Assembly: GCA_033558025.1 (NCBI GenBank)
Contig: JAUCEF010000018.1
Coordinates: forward strand, 186,001-250,000
Length of the DNA stretch: 64,000 bases
Direction of reading: 5' to 3'
From: Phytophthora sp. 'mugwort'
Taxonomy: Eukaryota; Oomycota; Peronosporomycetes; Peronosporales; Peronosporaceae
The first letter of the stretch is position 1. Every line of letters begins with the position of its first letter. The notes under the pieces were generated by a model. It was not told where the DNA came from, searched no databases, and saw only the letters and a list, made by a program, of their open reading frames with translations. The translations under genes were made by a program, and so were the position numbers. This document shows positions 43,717 to 53,559 of the stretch, in pieces.

Positions 43717-44630
43717 TCCGTCATCTCCCTTTTCCAGTGCGCGGCGACGTACAGTCCAATCTTCCTCCATAGGGGTAGGCTACGGGGCGGGTGTCGGTGC
43801 CGGTGTCAGTGCCGCCGCCGATGATGCCGCTGGCGCCACCTCGTCCTCGGCCCCGCCTACGTGAAGTTATGCCCCATGAGCTCGCCCGCCATAGTCGTTA
43901 TGCGCGTGTCCTGGATGTGCTCGTTGATCTTGGCCGGGTCGCGGTGGGTCTCCTGCGGCGTCTTACCTAAGTCCGAGTCGCCCAACAAAGGGGAGACTCG
44001 GTGGCAATTTACCGAATGTGTCGGAGCCAAAGGCGTTGACCAGCCGGTTCCCAGACTTCGTGGCTGCCTTTTTAACCTCGACGTGACCGCTGATACACGC
44101 GGCGTTGGTGTCATCCACCTTAAGGCCGTCCTCATAAGCTGCCGCGGCCTCGTCGTAGCGCCTGTGCGCGTGCAGTGCTGCGCCTTTGCTGCTGTACCTT
44201 TTGGACCAGTCCGGCTTCGTCTTGGTGCACAACTCCGCGTCTTCCATCGCGCGTACCGCGTCGTCTAACGACAGATACGCGACGGAGCGGTTCGAGTAGA
44301 ACACGTGGTCGTTCGGGTCCAGCGCGATGGCCTGCGTGTAGCGCTCGATAACCTCAATGGGGTTGCCGGCACTCAGGGCCGCCTTGCCATTAGCCTTCCA
44401 CTTCGCATTGCCGGCGCTCAGGGCCGCATCGCCATTGGCCTCCTACTCCGCGGCTGTCTGTGTCATGATCTCGGTCTCTGGGGGTTCTTTCCCACAGCCG
44501 ATATTCTCCGAGCCCAGCTTGGTCTTGGCTTGGCAGCTTGATGTCGAGTCCTTGAGCTCTGCTAGAATGACCAACCGCAAAACTTGTAACGTGTCCTGCA
44601 AAGGGGTGCACTATTGTAACGGCCTTTGAT
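43717..44630 (-). repeat. Right terminal inverted repeat of the Mutator-like element
   Basis: Inverted copy of 39,479-40,391. By-eye differences include WSKR here for WSKG on the left, NPIEV for NLIEV, a Val for a Glu before FYSNRS, and one extra G in the leader. Outer end: GTAACGGCCTTTGAT. Confidence 0.88.
43733..44450 (-). pseudogene. STI1/HOP co-chaperone fragment, right copy
   Basis: Same TPR plus DP1 content as the left copy, on the opposite strand: FYSNRSVAYLSLDDAVRAME, KVDDTNAACISGHVEVKKA and HRDPAKINEHIQDTRITT in the shifted frame. It has the same frame change after NAFGSDTFGKLPPS, so the break existed before the arms became identical. A 1-base insertion relative to the left copy changes the frame at the N-terminal side. 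Confidence 0.8.
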
Positions 44631-44650
44631 AATATTTGTCTGAGGGGGAC

Positions 44651-44965
44651 TGTTACCAAAAGAGGTAGATAGAAGACTGAATATTTTATGGGTGGACTTC
44701 TTACTGCGTCTAGCTAGTACATGTCAGTTACCTATAAGAAACTCTAGATGTTATCCTATTGGATGGTACATAGTACCTGTCAGTTATCTATAAAGTATCC
44801 TGGATGTTATCCTATTCGATGGTTCTGAGGTCCTAGTACCATATCTGTGGTACCCATCCGTGCGTCATTGCAGTGACGTCACGGTGATGTTGGCTACATC
44901 ACTAGGGGTACTTGGGTACACGATTCGGAAGAGTGACTTGGCACTCTTCATGTAACCTCGTTACA
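44651..44965 (+). repeat. Left LTR of the gypsy element, with internal tandem duplication
   Basis: Starts TGTTACCAAAAGAGG and ends CATGTAACCTCGTTACA. A segment of about 55 bp (44,716-44,770) is repeated at 44,771-44,822 (shared core GATGTTATCCTATT), which explains why it is longer than the right LTR. Confidence 0.85.
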
Positions 44966-45148
44966 TCCCCCACTTAGGTTCGGTTAACCGACCATCCAGG
45001 AGGAGTAAATGGAAATTACCGCCTTCACTCTCCATCTCGAAAGACATCGACTTCGTCGCGGTTATTTTCCGGAGCTGGCTCATTCCCGTTTGAGTCCCGA
45101 GCACTTCCACGTGCTCTCTTCTTCTTGGCTTCCACATCAGCCTAAAGC

Positions 45149-46990
45149 ATGACCAAGACTCCGTCTGGCAGCGGTGCGAAAGCGCCTGTCAAGCCTGTTG
45201 CTTCCAAGCAGACGGCTAAGAGCTCTAAGCTATCTGGCAAAAAGCTCTGCCACTAAGGGATCCGCCAAGGTGGCATCCAAGGTGACTCCCAAGGCGCCTG
45301 GGCCGACTGTGGAGGGTTTCGAACTCCTCGTGGACTATGGGGAGGACTTTCCCATATCCTGGGGTGACAATGAAATCGGCTTCGTCAAGGGGCTGACGGC
45401 GACCTGAGTCAGTCCGGTTCGCTTGGGTCTCGTACCCCCGCAGTTTAGCCACCATGGCGATGATGGCGATGCGACGACGACGCTCGACGTCAGGGGAGTC
45501 CAGTCTCACTCATGGAGGATGAAGGGAACCTCGTTCTTCGATCAAGAACTTGCCGCTCGCGGAGGCAACTGCCTGCGTCAAGGCTGCAGCAGCCTCGGAA
45601 GTCAGTCGTAAGCGGCGGACTGCTTCCCGGTCCCCACTCCGTGAAAGGTATTGAACCATCACGTACAAGAACAAGGGCCTCTTCAGCTCTTCTTCCGACG
45701 AGGAGGAAGAGGGTCAAGTCGGCCGAGAGATCTCTAACGATCTCGACGGGCAGCAGTTCGAGTACCAGGCTTTTCGTCAGAAGGGAGTGCGTGCCCGGCG
45801 ACCCGGTCGCCTGTGAAGTATCTTCTCCTGTTCGTGGTGGACTGCCCTACGCTCCCGGGTACTTCCTTCCGAATGAGTCCCACGGATCTGACGCCTACAT
45901 GGGTCAGCTCCAGCCGCCTTCCGTGCTTCTCGACGGGCGCTCTTCCAGGGGCGCTTATGAGCGCCACCTGGTGGCCAAGCAGCCCCTGTTCCAGAACCTG
46001 AGCATTGATCGGTGCGTGCTTTTGGCACCGCACAACATTTATCTAAAGGAGTTCACGAGTCGGCGAAAGAAACCAGAACTCCGGTCGGGATTGCGACCTG
46101 AGTGGGGCTACCCAGCCGTGATTCCCCACACTGTGACACCTTCCAAGTGGCCGAGGCCGTCTTCTGGAAGTGGGCAGCTACGCGCTACTAACAAGGACAA
46201 TTCGAGGTTCTCCGGCAGGATCTCACCCTGGAGGCCTCCTTGACCTCCGAGATCTGCGTATTGAGTTTGCCCATGCGGTAGGCAAACGGCACCTTTCTCG
46301 AGAACAGCAGAAGCATTCCGTTTCTAGCGCCCACGATGAGCGCGGGTATGGTCTTGGTTCTACGACCACACCCCGTTCGAGCAAGAAAGCCCGAACTACT
46401 TACGAAGCCACCGTTCTGTTCCCAGATCGCGACAGCCTTCGGGCAGTCAGCTTGGATCCATTCGTACGGCTCCCAGGATCACTCAGCTTCCGAGTACCCC
46501 CTCCACTTCACGCGGAGCTGGCGCTTCCCATGAACGCGCCGCTCCTGGAGCACACGCTCCACGTAGAAGTGGGTCTGCCCATTACGGTCGAGGAGAGGCG
46601 GTGGTGCCCTTGAACGTGTACGAGGACGAGGCGCCGCCCCTCCGGTCGGCTCAGGACCTGGTGTGCCGCCTTCGGCTCCACCTCGGTCCGTTGAAAACGC
46701 CGTTCTTCGTCGCCGAGTCCTTCGATTGAGATTGCTCTTGGACTCGGTGAGGGCGGGGGCCCCACCGCACAGGCCGGGAGCGCTGGGATTCTTGGGCCGA
46801 TTCGTGACGACATAAGTCGCCTGGCAGACGACTTGTCGGCCATTGAAGGTCGGGTCGACCGTCAGACGAATGACGTGGACGAGGCTTTCCGACGTCTGGA
46901 AGCCCTTTGGGTGTCTGTGGACCGAGTCCAGCGGGCGATGTACCTCTTTCGGGACCTCCTGCGGCCTGTGCCCCAGGCGGGAACGACTAC
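45149..46990 (+). pseudogene. gypsy gag N-terminal region (plus strand)
   Basis: ATG at 45,149 opens MTKTPSGSGAKAPVKPVASK, a basic Lys/Ala/Pro-rich start. After a stop at 45,255 other frames continue (SATKGSAKVASKVTPKAPGP, then a long Ser/Arg-rich frame to 46,243). Near 46,800-46,960 a likely coiled coil reads ISRLADDLSAIEGRVDRQTN and EAFRRLEALWVSVDRVQRAM, as before the capsid domain in related elements. The frame ends at the C homopolymer (46,997). The capsid core that should follow is found on minus at about 51,420. Confidence 0.6.
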
Positions 46991-49900
46991 TGCGTACCCC
47001 CCCCCCCCCCCCCCCCAGATCATACTCGTCATATGCAGCCTGGATTCCTTCGCATGGAACCCCTTCCGCGGCCCCGCAAGGGACCTGGGCTTCTGGCTCT
47101 GGGCGCGCTCAGAGAGAAGGGTCTCAGCCTCGCTTTGTAGAGATGGGGCCTGTGAGCCTAGCGGATCATGGTTCCGCTTCAGACGGCCCATGTAGAACTT
47201 TGGATGGGTCATCATCGACTTAGGCAGGTCAATGGTATATGCCGCACCACGCCTAGCAGGACCACGAAGGGTCCAATGAACGGTGCTTCGACTTGCTGCT
47301 CGCTACGGAACTAAACGGCTAGTGCTACGTTCCTAGTGTCTAGTAGGGTTAATTCACCCACATTAAATAGGCTTAAGTTTTATTTTTCATGTTTGTAAGA
47401 GTACTTCTTTAGTTTGTCCTGTGCCTCTACCATGTCATCACGAACACGGCTGCTTACGTTCAGCCTGGTGTCTACAAAAGAATCCACGTGTTTCCGCAAG
47501 GAACCCGGTCTCATGTCCGACACCCGGGAGGAAAGTGCTTTCCAAGCCTCTCCCCCTCTTATAACCGAAGACGGGGTGCTGCCTCGTAGAGTGAGCGGCG
47601 CCCGTGGGTGGCAAGCCGTTCAGGTAGAATGGAGTATACCCGGTCGATGCGTGAACCGCATTGTCGTGTGCAAACCCAACTAATGGTAGTCCTTCTGACC
47701 AAGTTGAGGAGCCTCCTCACAGATGCTGCGTAGAGTGTCCTCAAGCACTCGGTTTACACGCTCCGTCTGCTCAACCGTTTTACGATGATCGGCAGTGGAC
47801 ATGTGCAGCGTCGTACCAAGTAGTTGGAACAACCCTCGCCCAAATGCAGCCGTAAACCGCGGGGCGGGATCCAAGACAATCATCTCCGACAGACCATGCT
47901 GGCGAAAAGCGCCATCCAGAAACAGCTTCGCAGCCTGTTCCCCGATCACGGTACCTTTGACCGGAGCAAGACGCACCATCTTGCTCAGGCGGCACACGAA
48001 CACCAAGATGCCGGTGCTTCCGTGGCCGTCGGCTGGAAGTCCAAAGATGAAGTCCAGCCTCATCGACTTCCAGCAGTCCGCTGAAACGGACAGGCTTTGC
48101 AAAATGAGCCGAGGCGAGCCCGGCAGGTTTCACGCGCTGACATGTTTTACATGTCTTCACGTATTATGCGACCCACTTGTACATGTGGGTCCACCTAAAG
48201 TATTGAGCGACCGATTGGAGGGTATTCTCGTGGACCAAGCGACCGGTGGATGATGCATCGTGCGCCTCCTGAAGGATATCAAACGAGATCCTCGTCGTTG
48301 GTACGTGGGGGTTCATGAGGCTCTACTCGGTATTAAAGCAGGCCATCGTGCCACTCATACCAATGGACCGGGCTATCTGACGTGCCGTGAGCCACTCGGC
48401 CTGGCTTCCCCGCTAGCGACCATGAACCGTACCAGAGGTGTCAGGGCTTCTTCACCCGGATACGACATGCGTATAATAGATCGTATAGATCGGTCTGGCA
48501 CGACTGATGTGCGCCAACACATAATCCGGCCTGCGTGACAATGCATCGGCAAGAACGTCGAGCTTGCCAGGCTTGTACTCGGGGGGGGGGGGGATGTTGT
48601 ATTCCGCGAAGAAGTACATCCACCTCGTCATCTGTTGGGCCAGATGGGGCGAATTTGTCGCTGTTCGCAAAGATGCGTGCTCTGTGTAGACTGTGAGCCC
48701 AGGAGGTGCAACCGGAACTTGACAAGGTCGTACTTCATGGCAAGCAAATCCTTGTCATGAACGGGCTCGCTCCGTTCGGCAGCCTTGGGCTGCCTAGACT
48801 AAAACGCGATCACGCATTCACATCCTGCCGCATCATTCTGCAGCAATGCACATCTGATTGCATAATCGGATGCATCGCAGACGACGCTGAACGGTTTCGT
48901 CTCGTCCGGCAGATCCAGGACAGGCGCCTTCTGAAGGCTTGCCTTAACATTGTCAAAGGCTTCCTGGTGCTCACGCCCCCAGTGCCAGTCGGTATCCTTC
49001 TTTAGAAGACCCGGCGAGGGTCTAGCCAGACCCGCGTACCTTCGCTGTACTTATGGAGGTAGTTGGCCAAGCCCAGCCACTTCCTCAGGTCCTTTCTGGC
49101 ATCTTGGCGTTGGCCAAGCCGAAATGGCCTTGACCTTCCCCGGGTCGAATTGAACGCCGACGTAGCTAACGAAGCAACCGAGATCTTTGATCTCTTGCGC
49201 CGCGAAGACGCACTTGTCGATGTTGGCATTGAGCTTGTTCGCTCTCATGACCTTCAACACTCGACTGAGGTGCTCCAAATGCACCTACATAGTCGTCTTG
49301 CCTCCCTCGGCATTTCTATGGACGAAGGTTTCGTCGAAATACGACTGTGCATACGAAAGAAGTGGTTTAAACAACTGCGTTGTCAAGCTTTTGAACGTCA
49401 CCGGCGCAGTAGACAGGCCCTGTGGCATCATCAACAACTCCCCGAGCATGCCGCTCGGAATGCTCACTGTGGTGAGCAGGATGTCGCTCGCGCATCAGTA
49501 TCTGGTAGTATCGGACCACCAAATCCAGGTCGCTGTATAACTTACACCCGTCCATGTCGTTTAACAACACATCCTTTCGAGGGATGGGTGTCTGGATCGG
49601 AGCCGTCGCGCTGTTCAGCTATTTGAACTATGGACCAGACGCCACTTCCCGTTCGGTTTCCGAACGAAGAAGTTGGCGTCGAGTGCGGGGATTTCGATTC
49701 CCGCACCATGCCTGCCTTGGCCTTAGAGGCAAATAAGGCATCAATGACCTCGTACTGCTCGCGAGGCACTGACCATTGTCTGATGACACAGCACTTGTGC
49801 TCGGCACGACATCAATCTCATGCCTGATCCCACGATCCGATGGGAGTTGAGACGGTAGATCCCTGGACACCACGTCCTCGAACTCCTTCCTCTAAAGATG

Positions 49901-51420
49901 CACGGGATCCTTCGGGTTCTTGGGAATCTCAGAACCCAAGCGCGAGGCACGCTAGGAGGTAAATGCTTCCCTTGTTCATAACCGAGGCGGAATTCAATTC
50001 ATCAGAGTGGACGCTTGCTTCAATAGTACCACCTCCGAGATTTCTCCTGCCTTCAGGTCGGCCAGGTTCAGGAGCTCTGCCACCTCTGGCAGCGGCTCTA
50101 GCTGGATGCCGCCCGCCTTTACCCGATGGCCGGTCTCGCAGTTGAGGATGTGATAACACCCTTCGGCAGGCCACATCGGAAGCACCCGGACCATGTTCCG
50201 AGTCGCTTGAAGCAGCTCCAGTCTGAAGTGACTTCCGACTCAACTTGCGGTGTTGACTATCCCGTCGACGGCGACCGTGACGTGGTACTTTGTTACACAC
50301 GTCTGTGGACGTCACATTGACGACGTCCAAGCCTCTAGGGCTTCGTGTGGAACATGGTTACCCCACAAGAAGCGCGTCTCGCGGCTTCATCTTCAGTTAA
50401 AGTCTGGGCGACATGGTATGGAACAAGGCTACCCACACAGGAAGGCCTTTTGCGTCTTCCTCGCCAGTTTCGGTCTTTGTGACTTAGTGTGGACCTTGTT
50501 TACCCACCTGGTCGGTACCACCTGGCACCGCCACTCTTGAAGCCTTGGCCGCAGGCCTAGATTCCGGCGGGGACCAAGAGCTATCCTGTAAGGACTGCCA
50601 CACTCGACCAGGTGCAGCTTCTACTGTCACCGCTTCTAGGGAGTCGCTCAATAAGTCGACGGTTCCCAACCTTCACTGGACGCTCCTGCATCCCGGCGCC
50701 CTTTTCGGACGCCCCAGTTCCTAGCAGAGGTGGAAACATGACTTACAATGCACTACCAGTAATTGCGGGCACGCTGGCCTCAATGGCTTTGTTTCACCAA
50801 TCGAGTCATGGCTCATGTTTCTCGACCCAGGGTATGCCCAGGATCAAGTCATACCTGTCCATCTCGAGGACAGCAAACTGATCAATGCTGTCGAAGTCCT
50901 CGCACCTCACAGCTAGATCCACATGGATCTTGGGAACAGTAATCACCGTTCCGTCGGCAGGTTGTACCGACACTGTCCCGTTGCCTTTGCTTTCTCGTAA
51001 AGCTCGGCCATCTTGTTGCTGTTCTCCGCAACAGTCTGGCGGCGTGCGAAGTTCTTCGACACCCCGGAGTCAATTAAGACTCGGAAGGGGTGAGCATCCT
51101 GTACCCTTACGTGTACTACTCGCAGCCCAATGCTGCCCTTCTTCGATTCGAGAGTGTAAGACTCTCAGGGGGACAAAGTCTCCATGGTGCGCGCCATCCG
51201 CGCACCACTCATGAAGGCGCACTCCGCGTATACGCCCAACGCTTACCACGACAGCTAAGATTGGAGAGGGCGAAAGCCACTCAGAGGTGCTCTGAAGAGA
51301 TGAGAGCCGCATCCATTACGAGTTCAACTTCTCGCACCAATAAGTGAGGGTTTTCACCTTCCTTCCCCTCGTACGGGCTTACCTTCAGACTGGTAGACCG
51401 GGTTCGGCTCTACGGCCAGA
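46862..51420 (-). pseudogene. gypsy gag core and pol (PR-RT-RH-IN), inverted relative to the LTRs
   Basis: Reading on minus from 51,420: capsid start LKVSPYEGKEGENPHLLVRE and RVAFALSNLSGRAKRWAYTR with the second alternative frame, then a shortened gag. Protease: HPFRVLIDSGVSKNF (DSG active site) and MDRYDLILGIPWVEKHEP. RT: PSGMLGELLMMPQGLSTAPV and SYAQSYFDETFVH, where the catalytic FDD reads FDE. RNase H: VVCDASDYAIGCALLQ near 48,870. Integrase: zinc-binding KTCQRVKPAG, core LDFIFGLPADGHG, VLDPAPRF and QTERVNRVLED, then the C-terminal GRLKRNHDPLG near 47,190. Order PR-RT-RH-IN is that of Ty3/gypsy. Several frame changes, a 13-G run near 48,590 and the damaged RT site make it inactive. Confidence 0.82.
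46997..47016. repeat. Homopolymer of about 20 C at the inversion junction
   Basis: It separates plus-strand gag from the minus-strand pol tail. Its exact length is likely to be unreliable in assemblies. Confidence 0.9.
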
Positions 51421-51624
51421 ATCGGCAGGTTGCTCCGAACATGTTCGACGCCCCCGCTCGTACATGTCAAACGAGGTTACGCGCTCGAACTGCATCACGA
51501 CGACAAGTTGCGCAAGGTATCCATACCAAAGGTGCAAGTCATCTTGCGATCGTACTTAAACTGCGAGTCGTTCAGATAAGAAAACTCATTCCGGTCCATG
51601 TTGCTAGGACCCAGAGGTTTCAGG

Positions 51625-51876
51625 TAGTAACCCGCGTAGGTGTGGATTGACTTCAAGTGACCCTTTTAATGAGTCTACATACTTACTATAAGTCACATAT
51701 GAAGTCCCCAAGATGTAATCCTATTGGGTAGTTCTGAGGCCTTTGTACGATATATGTGGTACCCATCCGTGACGTCATTGCCGTGACATCATAGTGATTT
51801 TGGCTACATCAGTATGGGTACTTGGGTACATCATTCTGAGGATTGACTTGGCACTCGTTCATGTAACCCTGTTACA
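51625..51876 (+). repeat. Right LTR of the gypsy element
   Basis: Direct repeat of the left LTR, diverged by roughly 15-20%. Shared blocks include GTGGTACCCATCCGTG, TTGGCTACATCA and GGGTACTTGGGTACA. It ends GTAACCCTGTTACA. The outer start is approximate. Confidence 0.8.
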
Positions 51877-52490
51877 CTAGGGGCGGGATTGTTTGGGGAT
51901 TATATTCCGAGATAAGCATTAATTTCAGAGAGGCAGCCAAACTCGTGATCATCAAGACGAAGACAATGCATTGCTCGCTTTTCTGGTGGCTGTTTGCACG
52001 GCAACGATAGCGGCTATATACACCGTTACCGCACAGTAAACAATGTCTCCGTCGCCCCTTCGTCCACACCATCGGGTCGCGGTTGGACGGACACCCGCAC
52101 TTCATCAGCTTCATAGGAGTGATCCGCGTCGCAGCAGGAGGTCCTTGGCCGCCGAGCTTTCGCTGATAAGGCCATAGGGCTCTCCACCGGCGCCAGCGTC
52201 ACCAACACTGGTCGTCGATGGGGAAGGAGAGGGCGGCTGGGGTATGAGGGCCGTGTCCAGCACCGTCGACAACAGCATCCCCATGAAGTTCGTTTGCATC
52301 TCCCGGTACGAGGCAATTACACAACTGAATGGTTCGCTGCACGGAATGGTTCAGCAAGATTTAACGAGTTTGAAAGGGTATACAGATCGGCGGGCCTGCT
52401 CCCAAAAAAACCAGCAATCTAGGGACAGCGTCGGGAATTTACGAGGTCGTTTATCGCCAGCCCTAGCCACAGATGGCGAAACGAGGGTCT
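51877..52490 (-). other. Unassigned; possible transposase C-terminal fragment
   Basis: On minus, a Ser/Pro-rich frame (52,299-52,111) starts MQTNFMGMLLSTVLDTALIP. Another frame near 52,060-51,960 reads GRRRHCLLCGNGVYSRYRC, a CxxC pair that could be the zinc module at the end of a DNA transposase. Nothing decisive; it lies between two gypsy elements. Confidence 0.25.
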
Positions 52491-52492
52491 AG

Positions 52493-53547
52493 TCATTTTT
52501 GGCGATACGCGAGGATGATGCAACATCCATGAACGCGCCGAACTATCCGTGTCTTCAACAACGGACGTCCATGTATGTAATGTCGCCACTTTTCCGTAGC
52601 CGTTTTAGTAGCTAATAGCTCCTTTTCGTGCGTTGGCCACCCATGTTCATCTTCATTTAACTTCTTCGAAAAGAATGCGATCGGATGGTCAACACCATCA
52701 TAGTTCTGGGACAGAACGCCACCTATGCAGTACCCAGATGCATCGGTAGTCACTGGATCTTTCTTTGGAATGGCGAAGATGTTCGACACCCAGGGTGAGG
52801 TAGACAATTCGACCCACCCTTTACGCAAGTTCTCCTCCACAAATTCTTCGAGTGCATCTCACTTCATTTTTGACAAGCAAAACAGAGGTCTCGAGCTTGG
52901 TTTAGCTCCTTCTTTCAGCTCTAGCACGAAGTTAACCTCTCGCGATGGTGGGAGGTTATCATTAACTTATTCGGGAACACATCCACAAATTCATTAAAAA
53001 CCACCTTGCGGATAGGTTCAGGAATATATTTCAACTCCTCGCTCTCAATGATCTTAACACAAAAGACTTGCACATAGTCGCCTTGTCTCTTGTGATGGGT
53101 GAATGTGGGTCCATCGACTTCCACGAAGTGAAAATTCTCAGGAATTTCGACATTTCCTGTCTGCCAAATTACTATCGGATTGTACTGGACGAACCAGGGC
53201 TTACCAAAGATCACCTCGTATGATTCTGGTAACTGCCATTCTACAAGCTTCATGGACGGAAATACGTAGCCGTCCATCTTAACCGTAGCTTGAACATGCT
53301 GGATTTCCTGTCTAGCAGTCACTGTTCCATCGAACCGTGTTGCTTGTAACTTCCGCGAAGTCAGCACAGTAGTTGCGATGCCTGGCTTGATCATGTTCCT
53401 ACTGGCACCATTATCCAGTAGAATTCTGGCATCCTTTCCGTTGTTTCTTCTCTTCCGGATGAACAGACTCGCGCTTGTACTAAGCTGCGCTGCATTAACC
53501 TTTCGGTTATCTGACGTACTTGTTGGTTGCGATCTATGCAATACCAA
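52493..53547 (-). pseudogene. Second Ty3/gypsy pol remnant with the RT core deleted
   Basis: Protease-like domain: KDARILLDNGASRNMI, with DNG where active enzymes have DSG or DTG, and LPESYEVIFGKPWFVQYNPI. The frame reaches the RT leader (EEFVEENLRKGWVELSTSPW, NIFAIPKKD), which then jumps in frame to VTTDASGYCIGGVLSQNYDG of RNase H. The palm with the catalytic aspartates and the thumb, several hundred residues, is missing without a frame break. FFSKKLNEDEHGWPTHEKEL follows. The 3' LTR and integrase were not found. Confidence 0.8.
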
Positions 53548-53559
53548 CTACTTCTCTGA

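Larger units (their letters stand above)
39479..44630 (-). mobile_element. Mutator-like element with long terminal inverted repeats carrying an STI1/HOP fragment
   Basis: Two arms of about 914 bp (39,479-40,391 and 43,717-44,630) are inverted and differ at only about ten positions by eye. Between them lies a MULE transposase pseudogene on minus (40,813-42,388). AATATTT flanks both outer ends (39,472-39,478 and 44,631-44,637), a likely 7-bp target duplication; known Mutator-like elements usually make 8-11 bp, so one end may have drifted. Long inverted repeats and a MULE transposase agree in identifying the element. Both arms consist largely of a fragment of a host co-chaperone gene, which is the Pack-MULE situation, but here the gene piece is inside the repeats themselves. 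Confidence 0.82.
44651..51876 (+). mobile_element. Ty3/gypsy LTR retrotransposon with inverted internal pol segment
   Basis: Direct LTRs at 44,651-44,965 and 51,625-51,876 (TGTTACC...GTTACA type) flank it. After the left LTR a gag start lies on plus (45,149 to about 46,990). From about 46,862 to 51,420 everything is on minus: gag capsid core, protease, reverse transcriptase, RNase H, integrase. Since gag start on plus and gag core on minus complement each other, an inversion of about 4.4 kb within one element fits. A 20-C homopolymer sits at the left junction. The element is also broken by frame changes. Confidence 0.75.

Noticed and set aside
44631..44660. GTCTGAGGGG near both the Mutator-like element ends as a long target duplication
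   Set aside because: It lies outside AATATTT on both sides in the same orientation (39,462 and 44,638), so it cannot be part of one simple duplication; it may be chance or a feature of the insertion site.
46862..47215. Gly-rich minus-strand protein
   Set aside because: The Gly run is the C homopolymer; the preceding part is the integrase C-terminus.
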